Below are positions 53,264 to 60,328 of a stretch of DNA of 64,000 nt, one piece after another. The stretch comes from Desulfofustis glycolicus DSM 9705. GTDB taxonomy: Bacteria > Desulfobacterota > Desulfobulbia > Desulfobulbales > Desulfocapsaceae. The position numbers and the translations under genes were made by a program. Below the pieces are notes generated by a model. That model was not told where the DNA came from. It saw only the letters and a program-made list of their open reading frames with translations, and made no database searches. How positions within the stretch are numbered: the stretch's first letter is position 1; every line of letters starts with the position of its first letter. The stretch covers positions 113,432-177,431 of the forward strand of contig NZ_FQXS01000008.1 of assembly GCF_900130015.1 (NCBI RefSeq). The letters are read 5' to 3'.

Positions 53264-54955
53264 CTATAAGCCGGATATCTCCTGGTCTTTGGGCCAACTC
53301 ACCCGCCAGCCAAGGGTCAGACGTGTCTCTTCGCCCGCTGCCAGCGGTATCTGCCAGCGCAGCAGCCCCTTGACGTCATCGACATCCCGCTCATAGCCCT
53401 GCGTTGTCTCTTCCTTCAGAATTTCGACCTCGATATCATCATGCCGGGGTACCGGGGTTGTTTCCAGGACAATAATATCGACCGGTGCCGGACCCTGGTT
53501 CATGATCACGGTGGCAACCTGTCGTTCCCGCTGATTGTCGCGTGACAGCAAGGCCGGATCGCTGTGCAGGTCTTTCAGGGTAGTGCGCGTAACGGCTATC
53601 CGATCATCGACCCCAAAGCCGATGTTCTGGATCTGACCGGGCCGCAGCATCGGCAGTTCGAGTTGGCCCACATAGGCGTCGTCACGAAACAGACTGGCCT
53701 TACCCGGCAATAAGACCGCCTCTCCCGCCAGCTTCGCGTGACTGACGACAAAGGCCTCATTGCTGATCTGCGGTTTTATCTGGATCTGCAGCAAATTATC
53801 GGTTGAGAAGCTGCCGCACATCAACTTGCTTTCGGTACCACCGGAGGCAACACTGACTTGTCCGGGGATTGTATATTCGGTTACATAGCCGTCAGTTTGC
53901 ATCTCCGGGCCGATGAACTCGGCTTCTTCCAGCCTGGCGGCTCCTGGTGCGGAGAGCGCATCGGCCGTCATTTCCAAGCTCTTTCGCGGGGCTGCCATCT
54001 GGGCCGTTCCTGCGGTGACCGGTCGTTCGCTCCTGCCGGGCTTGTACAAATCAACCCAACGTGGCTGCAACTCGGGCAGACTGGTACCTCGGTGCGGCTG
54101 CGCAGTCGATAACACCAACCGGATTTTGTGCCAATCTTCTCCGGATTTTTGTCGCACGACACCGTATTGAATCAATGACAACTCTGCGGTTTTCGTATCG
54201 AGTCTGGCATCATACACCGGCCGCCAGGACACACCTGGAAGCTGATAGCGAAGCTGCACTGTCAAACGAGTCGGTTCATCGGCACTCAGAGGTACCTGCA
54301 CCAAGTATGCAGTGCGTTGTCCGGTTTGCAGGTGCGCCAGTTCCGTCTCCAGTGACGTTATCCTGCGGTCAAGCTCCCGGATAGCGATCTGATGCACCAG
54401 ATCCGCCTTCAGTATGGTCTGCATGGAACGACCAATGGCGTCCGCGGCCCGGCTCCAATCCTCGGGGGCAAGCCGCAGTTCTGCTATTTCCTCACTTATT
54501 CGCTGACCGGCTTGATCGCCAAGCCGCTCTAAAAATGTCTTTTTCGTGGACAACGCGTGCCGCTCCGCCTCAATCTCATCGCGTTGATCCTTAAGGCGTT
54601 CAATCCGGGCAACCAGCTCCTGCTCTTGCGGCACGACGAGTTCCGCCTGGGACTCAAGCCGGTGCATCAACGCCCCGAATGTGACTCTGGCTGCGGCTTG
54701 TCCTTCGATCCGCAAAGAATCGGTCAGCAGGTGGGCAGGCAACCCGCGAAACATCATGACACTTGAGCCGGCCGGCAGATCGACCACCGCCTCCCGGGTC
54801 ACCGTTGCCCGATTCGGATAAATCGTCGCGGCAACGACGCTGCTTTCGACCTCAATTTCATCGGCCCGCGCCCCCACCATATCAGCGACAACAAAGAGAA
54901 AAGCCAGGAACACTCTTACCGTGGTGGCGTTCAAATAGTGCATACCCCTTCTCAT
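53264..54955 (-). CDS. DUF4139-containing secreted protein (MuiA-like)
   Basis: 563 residues. A signal peptide (VRVFLAFLFVVADMVGARA) precedes an N-terminal DUF4140-like strand domain (VVAATIYPNRATVTREAVVDLPAG), a coiled coil of about 80 residues (QEQELVARIERLKDQRDEIE onward) and a large DUF4139 beta-domain (LRYQLPGVSWRPVYDARLDTKTAELSLIQYGVVRQKSGEDW in pieces). It is related to mucoidy-inhibitor A-like proteins of unknown activity, probably periplasmic. ATG at 54955 gives ten bases to the AGGAG; a TTG six bases earlier is less likely. It heads a run with btuR/cobO and the glycosylase on the same strand. Confidence 0.83.
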   Translation of the reverse strand: MRRGMHYLNATTVRVFLAFLFVVADMVGARADEIEVESSVVAATIYPNRATVTREAVVDLPAGSSVMMFRGLPAHLLTDSLRIEGQAAARVTFGALMHRLESQAELVVPQEQELVARIERLKDQRDEIEAERHALSTKKTFLERLGDQAGQRISEEIAELRLAPEDWSRAADAIGRSMQTILKADLVHQIAIRELDRRITSLETELAHLQTGQRTAYLVQVPLSADEPTRLTVQLRYQLPGVSWRPVYDARLDTKTAELSLIQYGVVRQKSGEDWHKIRLVLSTAQPHRGTSLPELQPRWVDLYKPGRSERPVTAGTAQMAAPRKSLEMTADALSAPGAARLEEAEFIGPEMQTDGYVTEYTIPGQVSVASGGTESKLMCGSFSTDNLLQIQIKPQISNEAFVVSHAKLAGEAVLLPGKASLFRDDAYVGQLELPMLRPGQIQNIGFGVDDRIAVTRTTLKDLHSDPALLSRDNQRERQVATVIMNQGPAPVDIIVLETTPVPRHDDIEVEILKEETTQGYERDVDDVKGLLRWQIPLAAGEETRLTLGWRVSWPKDQEISGL

Positions 54956-55165
54956 TGGCAATGCGCTCCTCTCGCTCCGCCGATAATGCTGATCGGCTAC
55001 GGTTGAAGATTACCAGACGCCGGGCCATTGCAGCCATACGCTTGATGAAAATGCAACGGTCGTGATCGTCCGCAACGATAGCGTGACGCATCATACTCTG
55101 CCATGAATATGGCGCTCCGCTCCGAGAAATACTGTGCGGGCTTGAAGCAACAAGACCAATGCTAC

Positions 55166-55195
55166 TTGACCTGATTTTGCCCGTCAACGTAATAT
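55166..55195 (+). promoter_or_regulatory. Promoter of the aldo/keto reductase gene
   Basis: TTGACC at 55166-55171, 18-base spacer, TAATAT at 55190-55195. The palindromic TACCGGTA lies at the expected transcription start. The leader to the ATG at 55328 is about 125 bases. Confidence 0.55.
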
Positions 55196-55238
55196 AGTAC
55201 CGGTATACCAGGCAGACCCCGGGAAAGACTGCACGCCC

Positions 55239-55301
55239 GGATGTTGACAATACCCCGACACGGAAGTAGGTGTTTAGGAGATGCCGGGAATGTCAACATC
55301 C
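55239..55301 (+). promoter_or_regulatory. Long leader hairpin before the aldo/keto reductase gene
   Basis: GGATGTTGACA (55239-55249) and TGTCAACATCC (55291-55301) form a perfect 11-bp stem around 41 bases that can fold further (CCCCG with CGGG). It ends 26 bases before the start codon. It could be an RNA regulatory structure or a widely spaced DNA operator pair. Confidence 0.55.
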
Positions 55302-55327
55302 TTACCACTCACGAGCAGGAGGACCCT

Positions 55328-56320
55328 ATGGAATATCTCACTATACCGCAGACGAATTTAAACGTAAGCCGCGTGGCTTTGGGCACCTGGGCCATCGGAG
55401 GATGGATGTGGGGCGGATCGGACGAGAAAGAATCAATCAAGACCATTCACACCGCCCTCGACAGGGGAGTGAACCTTGTCGATACGGCACCCGTTTACGG
55501 CTTTGGGCACTCCGAGGAAATCGTCGGTAAGGCCTTGGCCCAATATGGAAAACGTGACCAGGTTCTCATTTCCAGCAAGGTCGGCCTCGAGTGGAACGAG
55601 CAAGGGCGGGTGTGGCGTAATGCAACTCCGGAGCGGATCACCAAAGAAATCGATGACTCGCTCCGTCGACTCGGAGTCGATCGGATAGACATCTACTTTG
55701 TCCACTGGCCCGATCCGCTCGTTCCCTTCGAAAAAACAGCGGAGACGATGAACAAACTGCTCATACAGGGGAAAATAGGTGCCATCGGCGTCTCCAATTT
55801 TTCTCCGGAACAAATGGACGCTTTTCGCACGGAGTCACCGTTGCACCTCTGCCAGCCGCCCTACAATATCTTCGAGCAAGAGATCGACGATGAGATAAAA
55901 CCGTATTGCCAGGCCAACAATATCGCGCTGATGACCTATGGCGCGCTGTGCCGCGGTCTTTTGAGCGGAACCATGCATAGCCGGCGTGAATTTCATGGCG
56001 ACGATCTGCGCAAATACGATCCGAAATTCCAGCAACCACGTTTCGACGACTATCTTGCAGCCGTGGACAAGCTCAAGGAGCTTGCCGCCGAGAAAAGCAA
56101 AGATCTCCTGCCGCTGGCGGTTCGCTGGGTCCTCGATCAAGGTGTGGAAATCGCGCTCTGGGGCGGACGAAAACCGGCGCAGATGGATCCCCTGGACGAA
56201 ATTTTCGGTTGGCGTCTTGACCAGGATGACCGGCAACGCGTACAACAGATTTTGACCGAGACGATCAAGGATCCGGTCGGCCCGGAGTTCATGGCGCCAC
56301 CGACCCGTCGCAAAACATGA
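55328..56320 (+). CDS. Aldo/keto reductase
   Basis: 330 residues of the AKR barrel. LGTWAIGGWMWGG near residue 17 and NLVDTAPVYGFGHSEEIVGKAL (Asp and Tyr of the tetrad) near 48 open the site. Lysine is in VLISSKVGLEW and histidine in IYFVHWPDPL. The C-terminal ALWGGRKPAQMD lies where NADPH is gripped. It reduces carbonyls or oxidises sugars; related proteins are often annotated as L-glyceraldehyde or sugar reductases. GCAGGAGGACCCT precedes the ATG at 55328. Confidence 0.9.
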   Translation: MEYLTIPQTNLNVSRVALGTWAIGGWMWGGSDEKESIKTIHTALDRGVNLVDTAPVYGFGHSEEIVGKALAQYGKRDQVLISSKVGLEWNEQGRVWRNATPERITKEIDDSLRRLGVDRIDIYFVHWPDPLVPFEKTAETMNKLLIQGKIGAIGVSNFSPEQMDAFRTESPLHLCQPPYNIFEQEIDDEIKPYCQANNIALMTYGALCRGLLSGTMHSRREFHGDDLRKYDPKFQQPRFDDYLAAVDKLKELAAEKSKDLLPLAVRWVLDQGVEIALWGGRKPAQMDPLDEIFGWRLDQDDRQRVQQILTETIKDPVGPEFMAPPTRRKT

Positions 56321-56393
56321 TTCGCAAAACTCAGAGAAATACTGGCTGCACCACTTCCTTCAAACGAAAATCAGCACGTTGGAGGAGACTACC

Positions 56394-57176
56394 ATGCTGG
56401 AACGGCAGATCATAGACCGAGCTATCGACAACGGCGCGCATCTGGCCGGTCTCGCCACCATGGCAGACCTGAGATCGTCGCCATCCCACCGTATCTTTCC
56501 CGAAATGGGCAGCCATACCGGCATTGACGGCAGGGTAGACGCCGCCACGCCTCGGGACCGGAACCCTCCCGTTTGTCTTGAGTCAGGCGGGAGCGTACTG
56601 GTAATCGCTTTGGCGCATCCCGAAGATCAGCCGGAGCTTGACTGGTGGGACGGTCGTGGCACCGCCGGTAACCGACAGCTCATAGAGATCCTGGAACGAA
56701 CGCGGCAGCAGTTGGAAAGCGATTTTGACCTGCGCACCCGCCGGCTCCACTATTACGTCGAAAAAGGAGGTGTATTTCTCAAGGACGCCGCCGTCCTCGC
56801 CGGACTGGGATGCGTCGGTAAAAACAATCTGTTGGTTACTCCGGATTATGGTCCGCGGGTGCGGCTCAGGGCATTGTTTCTGGAACAGGAAGTGCGCCCG
56901 ACCGGTCCACTCGCCTTCGACCCCTGCGCGACGTGTCCGGCTCCGTGCAGAACCGTTTGTCCCGAACATGCCCTGTCGGGAAATCAGGCCGTGTTTGCAG
57001 ACATGGATTGCCCGGCTGACTTGCCGGCCCGGGACGGCGCCTATAGCCGGGCATCATGCACGAACCGAATGCTCCAAAATGATGCCGAAGGCGGTCCTGC
57101 AGACAATGGTGATGTGATTCCGGTCAAGTACTGCCGACAATGTGAGTTTGCTTGCCCGGTTGGGAAAATCGGATGA
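56394..57176 (+). CDS. QueG-like 4Fe-4S double-cluster protein
   Basis: 260 residues. The middle resembles epoxyqueuosine reductase-type proteins (YVEKGGVFLKDAAVLAGLGCVGKNNLLVTPDYGPRVRLRAL in pieces, about 118-160). FDPCATCPAPCRTVCPEHAL (about 180-199) supplies one [4Fe-4S] cluster. The C-terminal CRQCEFACPVGKIG would complete a second, but the usual fourth cysteine pattern is short, since the chain stops just after CPVG. It is probably a QueG-related corrinoid/Fe-S protein rather than true QueG. TTGGAGGAGACTACC precedes the ATG. An AT-rich accessory region with RHS debris starts immediately downstream. Confidence 0.75.
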   Translation: MLERQIIDRAIDNGAHLAGLATMADLRSSPSHRIFPEMGSHTGIDGRVDAATPRDRNPPVCLESGGSVLVIALAHPEDQPELDWWDGRGTAGNRQLIEILERTRQQLESDFDLRTRRLHYYVEKGGVFLKDAAVLAGLGCVGKNNLLVTPDYGPRVRLRALFLEQEVRPTGPLAFDPCATCPAPCRTVCPEHALSGNQAVFADMDCPADLPARDGAYSRASCTNRMLQNDAEGGPADNGDVIPVKYCRQCEFACPVGKIG

Positions 57177-57198
57177 TGCCGGGAAAATCGAGGTCACT

Positions 57199-57291
57199 TC
57201 ACTCGGAACCGCTCTCGGTCTTGATGAACCGCTCGGTCTTGACGTCATGGCCGAGCCAGTCGGTGGTGGTCGTTTTGACGCTAATACTATA
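57199..57291 (-). pseudogene. Remnant of an RHS-repeat gene
   Basis: About 30 minus-strand codons reading TTTTDWLGHDVKTERFIKTE and then a stop. The same peptide motif opens the visible part of the large RHS gene at the right edge (VMTERFVKTETG), and 40 aligned bases match at roughly 35 positions. The fragment has neither start nor downstream repeats, so it is debris of a second or displaced RHS copy. It marks the left edge of the accessory region. Confidence 0.65.
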
Positions 57292-57365
57292 TTAATGCAG
57301 TACGTTACATCGGATTTTTCAACTTTTAACCGAAACCCTACTGATGTTCATCATGGTTAAACGAC

Positions 57366-57730
57366 ATGTCATTCCCTGTAAAATTAGCTAAATTACGAAA
57401 AGAAAAGAAAATGGTCCGACACAACAAACGCTGGCAGACAAACTCGATATTCACGTTTCCCAATTAAAGCGCTACGAGGCTGGGACATCACAACCTACTC
57501 TTGATGTCTTACGCCGAATCGCTCTTTCCTTGCATGTCAGTGCAGATATGCTACTTTTCGGCGAAGAAGATCGAGGGCCAGATGATGACCTTCAACTTCA
57601 TTTTGAGGCGATTTCAAAACTTGATCCGGACGAAAAGGAAACCGTCAAAGAATTACTGGAAGGCATGCTGCTTAAGCATGAAGCGAAAAAAGTTCGTTCT
57701 CTTCAAGAACAACCACTGAAAACCATATAA
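57366..57730 (+). pseudogene. XRE-family HTH regulator gene with a 5-bp duplication frameshift
   Basis: The ATG at 57366 opens SFPVKLAKLRKE, then the frame breaks. From about 57410 another frame reads NGPTQQTLADKLDIHVSQL and on through RYEAGTSQPTLDVLRRIALS to the stop at 57730, a complete Cro/CI-type HTH followed by an acidic tail (DPDEKETVKELLEGML). The break lies in GAAAAGAAAA (57402-57411). Removing one GAAAA unit restores a single 118-codon gene. It is either a recent pseudogene, a slippage-prone phase switch or a sequencing error. It is followed by DUF4160 and DUF2442 genes. Confidence 0.8.
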
Positions 57731-57732
57731 TT

Positions 57733-57975
57733 ATGCCGACAGTATTGCGCCTTGGTCCTTATCGTTTCTATTTCTACAGCCATGAACCCAACGAACCGCC
57801 ACATGTCCATGTAGATCATGATAATCTGTCGGCTAAATTCTGGCTTGATCCTGTGCAGTTGGCAAGAAACTTAGGATTTTCTCCAAAGGATCTCAGGATC
57901 ATTGAAGGGATGGTTGTGGAGCATCAACAAGAATTGCAGGAGAAGTGGGATGGGTATTTTAACATTAACCGCTGA
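57733..57975 (+). CDS. DUF4160 protein
   Basis: 80 residues. PTVLRLGPYRFYFYSHEPNEPPHVHVDHD (in part, residues 2-30) is the hallmark of DUF4160, with an EPPHVHV core that looks metal- or nucleotide-binding. WLDPVQLARNLGF and ELQEKWDGYFN complete the fold. The biochemical function is unknown. DUF4160 and DUF2442 genes commonly stand side by side, and toxin-antitoxin behaviour has been suspected, which I cannot confirm. It starts 2 bases after the HTH gene and overlaps the DUF2442 gene by 26 bases. Confidence 0.85.
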   Translation: MPTVLRLGPYRFYFYSHEPNEPPHVHVDHDNLSAKFWLDPVQLARNLGFSPKDLRIIEGMVVEHQQELQEKWDGYFNINR

Positions 57976-58228
57976 TGAGCGGGTGAAGAACGTCACCTTC
58001 ACTGAAGACAGTATCTGTGTTGATCTTATGGACGGCAGGACGATCAGCGCTCCCTTGATCTGGTATCCGAGACTCTATCATGCGGCTCCGAATCAGCTTG
58101 CCAATTGGCAAGTAAGCGGCGGTGGATATGGGATACACTGGCCGGATATCGATGAAGATTTGAGCACGGAAGGATTGTTGAGGGGCGCACCGGCACCGGG
58201 ACAACAACATAAGATCGCTTTGGTTTGA
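57950..58228 (+). CDS. DUF2442 protein
   Basis: 92 residues. VKNVTFTEDSICVDLMDGRTISAPLIWYPRL (in part, about 10-40) is the DUF2442 signature: a strand-rich region followed by LIWYPRL and a tail with WPDIDEDLSTEGLLRG. It overlaps the DUF4160 stop, so the two are translationally coupled. Members are small DNA-binding-like or regulatory proteins of unknown role. The last 15 residues (APAPGQQHKIALV) run past the conserved domain. Confidence 0.85.
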   Translation: MGILTLTADERVKNVTFTEDSICVDLMDGRTISAPLIWYPRLYHAAPNQLANWQVSGGGYGIHWPDIDEDLSTEGLLRGAPAPGQQHKIALV

Positions 58229-58258
58229 GCGCTTTCGGTGATCGCAGTCCTTCCCGGC

Positions 58259-58323
58259 GGCAGCGGTCCGCCTGGAGGTGGGTTGTAGGTGACAACGTAC
58301 GGTCGCAAAGGCGGACCGCTGCC
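58259..58323. repeat. 15-bp perfect inverted repeat with 35-base loop
   Basis: GGCAGCGGTCCGCCT (58259-58273) and its exact complement (58309-58323). Inside the loop GGTTGT and ACAACG form a second stem. Outside, CCCG/CGGG extends the first stem. A competing pairing, CTGGAGG with CCTCCAG, crosses the boundary. Confidence 0.8.
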
Positions 58324-58591
58324 TTGCGGGCCTCCAGAGTAGATGATAGTTGGTCTGGACATTTGGCTCAGGCTAAAAAACCCAGACTGGGCGAGGGAAG
58401 CGGCACAGTGAAAGCGCTGCCGGACTTCCACCGCGCCGCTTGTGAACGCCCACCCGCCCTTCCGCGCGAAGTTCTTTGCCATCCTGCAGGGTGCAATGAC
58501 GTTCCTCGTCCGGCACAGCCTCTTGCAGATTGCGGGGGTAATGCGCGGGACCCCGCTCCAGGGCAAGGCCTGCACCGGCCGCTCCACTTCG

Positions 58592-58711
58592 CATAATCAA
58601 CTTATGTTAAGTGGTTGTTGTTGTAGTGTGTTTGCTGGTGAGGGAGTTGTAGTGGTTGTTTGCAGGGCTTCCGGCAGAGGGTTGGCCACTGCAACATAAG
58701 TAGCAATTATG
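58592..58711. repeat. MITE-like element with 23-26-bp imperfect terminal inverted repeats
   Basis: CATAATCAACTTATGTTAAG (extended to GTGG) at 58592-58614 is mirrored by CCACTGCAACATAAGTAGC (extended to AATTATG) at 58686-58711. The interior is unusually rich in TTG/GTT. No ORF is inside. Confidence 0.6.
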
Positions 58712-58932
58712 AGACATTGCTCTTTGCTACTCAGATGGTCCGGTGTAGAGGCGAGTGTGGCCCGTAGTTTGTCGCTGGCGCGATTAAAGAGAAAACATAA
58801 GCATATATCTCTGATATCAATATCTTTTTATTGGGGTCTGTCCTGGCACGTCCCCTATTTATTTACTCAAACCATTATTCTTTCGTAGTTTTCTACCAAG
58901 CCGCACACCATATTTATAACAAATGAGACCTA

Positions 58933-60090
58933 ATTCCAATTTGCATTCAAGATGATCTTAATATACAATATGCCTGAAGCGGTTCTCCAGATTACCTCAA
59001 CAGGGGAGGCACAGGCATATTATGGCACGGCCAGCACAATTCACCACGGCGATGGAAAAGGTCGCCCAGCAACAGATCCAGGAGGCCAAAACCGCCAGGG
59101 AACTTCGCACCGGACTCAGCGTTTTGATCCCCAAGAAATGCGACTGCTCGAACGCCGTGGTTGGGGAATTGCTCGGCGTCGGTATTGCAACGGTCGTGCG
59201 AATGCAGCGGCAGATTCGCGAACAAGCTGCCGGTATCGCCAAACAGAAAGAACCCTGGGGCGGTCGACGGCGACAGCTGATGACCTTTGCCGAAGAACAA
59301 GCTTTTCTGGAGCCGTGGATAGCTGCATCGAAGAGCGGTGGCGTCTTGATTGTCCCGCCTCTTCATCAGGCGTTGGAGCAACATCTGGGCCGAACAGTCC
59401 ATCCGTCGACGGTGTATCGCCTGCTCGCCCGCCACGGATGGCGCAAGGTGGAACCTGATACCTGCCATCCGAAGCGTGACGCCGAGGCGCAGGATGCTTT
59501 TAAAAAAACTTCGCCCAAACAGTGGCAGAGGCGCTAACCAGGAATTGCAAAGGCTTGCCCGTACGCCTGATGTTCCAGGATGAAGCGCGCTTCGGACGGT
59601 TGAGTGATCCTCGTCGTTGCTGGGCGCCATGGCCGATCCGCCCACTGGTGCGAAGAGCATTGATCCGTGAATATGTGTATGCTTATGCCGCGGTGACGCC
59701 AGCTGATGGCCACCTTGATTGGATGCTGGCCGACGATATGGCCGCCAAGACCATGGGAATATTCTTGCAGCAAGTTGCACAAAGTCACTCCAACGAGTTT
59801 GTGATAATGGTGCTGGATGGCGCCCCATCGCACCGTTCCCGCGAACTGGAGATACCGGAGCAGATGGCGCTGATACGTTTACCGCCATATGCTCCGGAAC
59901 TGAATCCGGTCGAACATTTATGGGATGAATTACGTGAAAAGGAATTTGCCAATAAGGTCTTTGACTCTCTTGAAGCTGCCGTAATCCAACTGGCCTTCGG
60001 CCTGTGGCGCTTGGAAAGCAATCCGGCGGCGCTTCAGTCCTTGACCGGCTGGCAGTGGATTTTAGAGTCATCTTGATTGCGAAATGGAAT
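58933..60090 (+). mobile_element. IS630-family insertion sequence
   Basis: About 1158 bp. Inverted ends are ATTCCAATTTGCATTCAAGA (58933 on) and, read from the other side, ATTCCATTTCGCAATCAAGA (60090 back), with matches at 24 or so of 28 positions. TA/TAA is present at both borders, as expected for this family. It contains one transposase in two overlapping frames. Insertion occurred inside a small membrane-protein gene. Confidence 0.85.
59022..60076 (+). CDS. IS630-family transposase, two frames joined by -1 frameshift
   Basis: Frame one (59022-59537) gives the helix-turn-helix/winged-helix DNA-binding half (VVGELLGVGIATVVRMQRQI, HPSTVYRLLARHGWRKV). Frame two (to 60076) gives the catalytic half, with DDE residues in LMFQDEARFGR, IMVLDGAPSHRS and YAPELNPVEHLWDELRE. 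The frames meet at TTTAAAAAAAC: seven A's at 59502-59508 allow a -1 slip that turns DAFKK directly into NFAQTVAEALTR, the expected continuation for this family. A stop in the second frame sits just before the slip site (59501). It cuts and pastes the element at TA sites. It is probably active or recently active. Confidence 0.85.
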
Positions 60091-60136
60091 AAGATAACCC
60101 CCAGACCATATAAAATTACATACAAAATCAAGGTCT

Positions 60137-60235
60137 TCATTTGAAAAAATAACCCCTTATTAAACCAAGCAAAAAAGCTGATATACATATTATCAAATCA
60201 GCTGTCACACAAACTTGAATAATTGATTCAGTCAT
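60137..60235 (-). CDS. 32-residue membrane peptide downstream of the RHS gene
   Basis: MTESIIQVCVTADLIICISA followed by FLLGLIRGYFFK, one hydrophobic helix with a basic end. GGAGGGTAATTAAAT precedes the ATG, a strong ribosome-binding site. Its TGA overlaps the ATG of the next small ORF. It lies 93 bases after the RHS stop on the same strand, in the position where an RHS immunity gene would normally be. No family is recognised. It could be a short immunity, holin-like or toxin-type peptide. Confidence 0.5.
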   Translation of the reverse strand: MTESIIQVCVTADLIICISAFLLGLIRGYFFK

Positions 60236-60328
60236 ATTTAATTACCCTCCACAATATTTCTTTCTAATCAAACCTTCACCCATATCAAGAATACTAGTTA
60301 CTGGCCTTAGAATATCTTTGGCTAATTC

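Larger units (their letters stand above)
58229..58858. other. Long noncoding stretch with structured repeats
   Basis: About 630 bases after DUF2442 without a convincing gene. It contains two inverted-repeat structures (58259-58323 and 58592-58711), open but unlikely frames on both strands, and near 58836-58858 a GGGGTCTGTCC...GGGGACG-type inverted string of the kind seen near mobile elements in related genomes. Confidence 0.5.
58859..60140 (-). pseudogene. Small membrane-protein gene split by the IS630 element
   Basis: Joining the sequence across the IS at its TA/TAA target restores one minus-strand frame of 40 codons. It starts at 60140 with MKTLILYVILYGLGVI, reaches the insertion, and resumes at the far side of the IS with GLICYKYGVRLGRKLRK and a stop at 58859-58861. 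The product is one membrane helix plus a basic tail. Its ATG overlaps the stop of the 32-codon gene upstream (ATGA), so both follow the RHS gene in one unit. Family unknown; an immunity or accessory role for the RHS toxin is a guess. Confidence 0.6.

Noticed and set aside
58093..58587. A 164-codon minus-strand frame over DUF2442 and the following noncoding DNA
   Set aside because: It overlaps the recognised DUF2442 gene, has no ribosome-binding site and resembles no family. A rival + strand frame covers the same DNA.
57355..58613. HTH-DUF4160-DUF2442 as an integron cassette
   Set aside because: Heptamers fitting GTTRRRY occur at both ends, but I found no RYYYAAC partner or folded attC site, and no integrase is in the window.
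58992..60188. A 398-codon minus-strand frame through the IS630 element
   Set aside because: Only its first codons belong to a real small gene; the rest is the antisense of the transposase, joined by the insertion.
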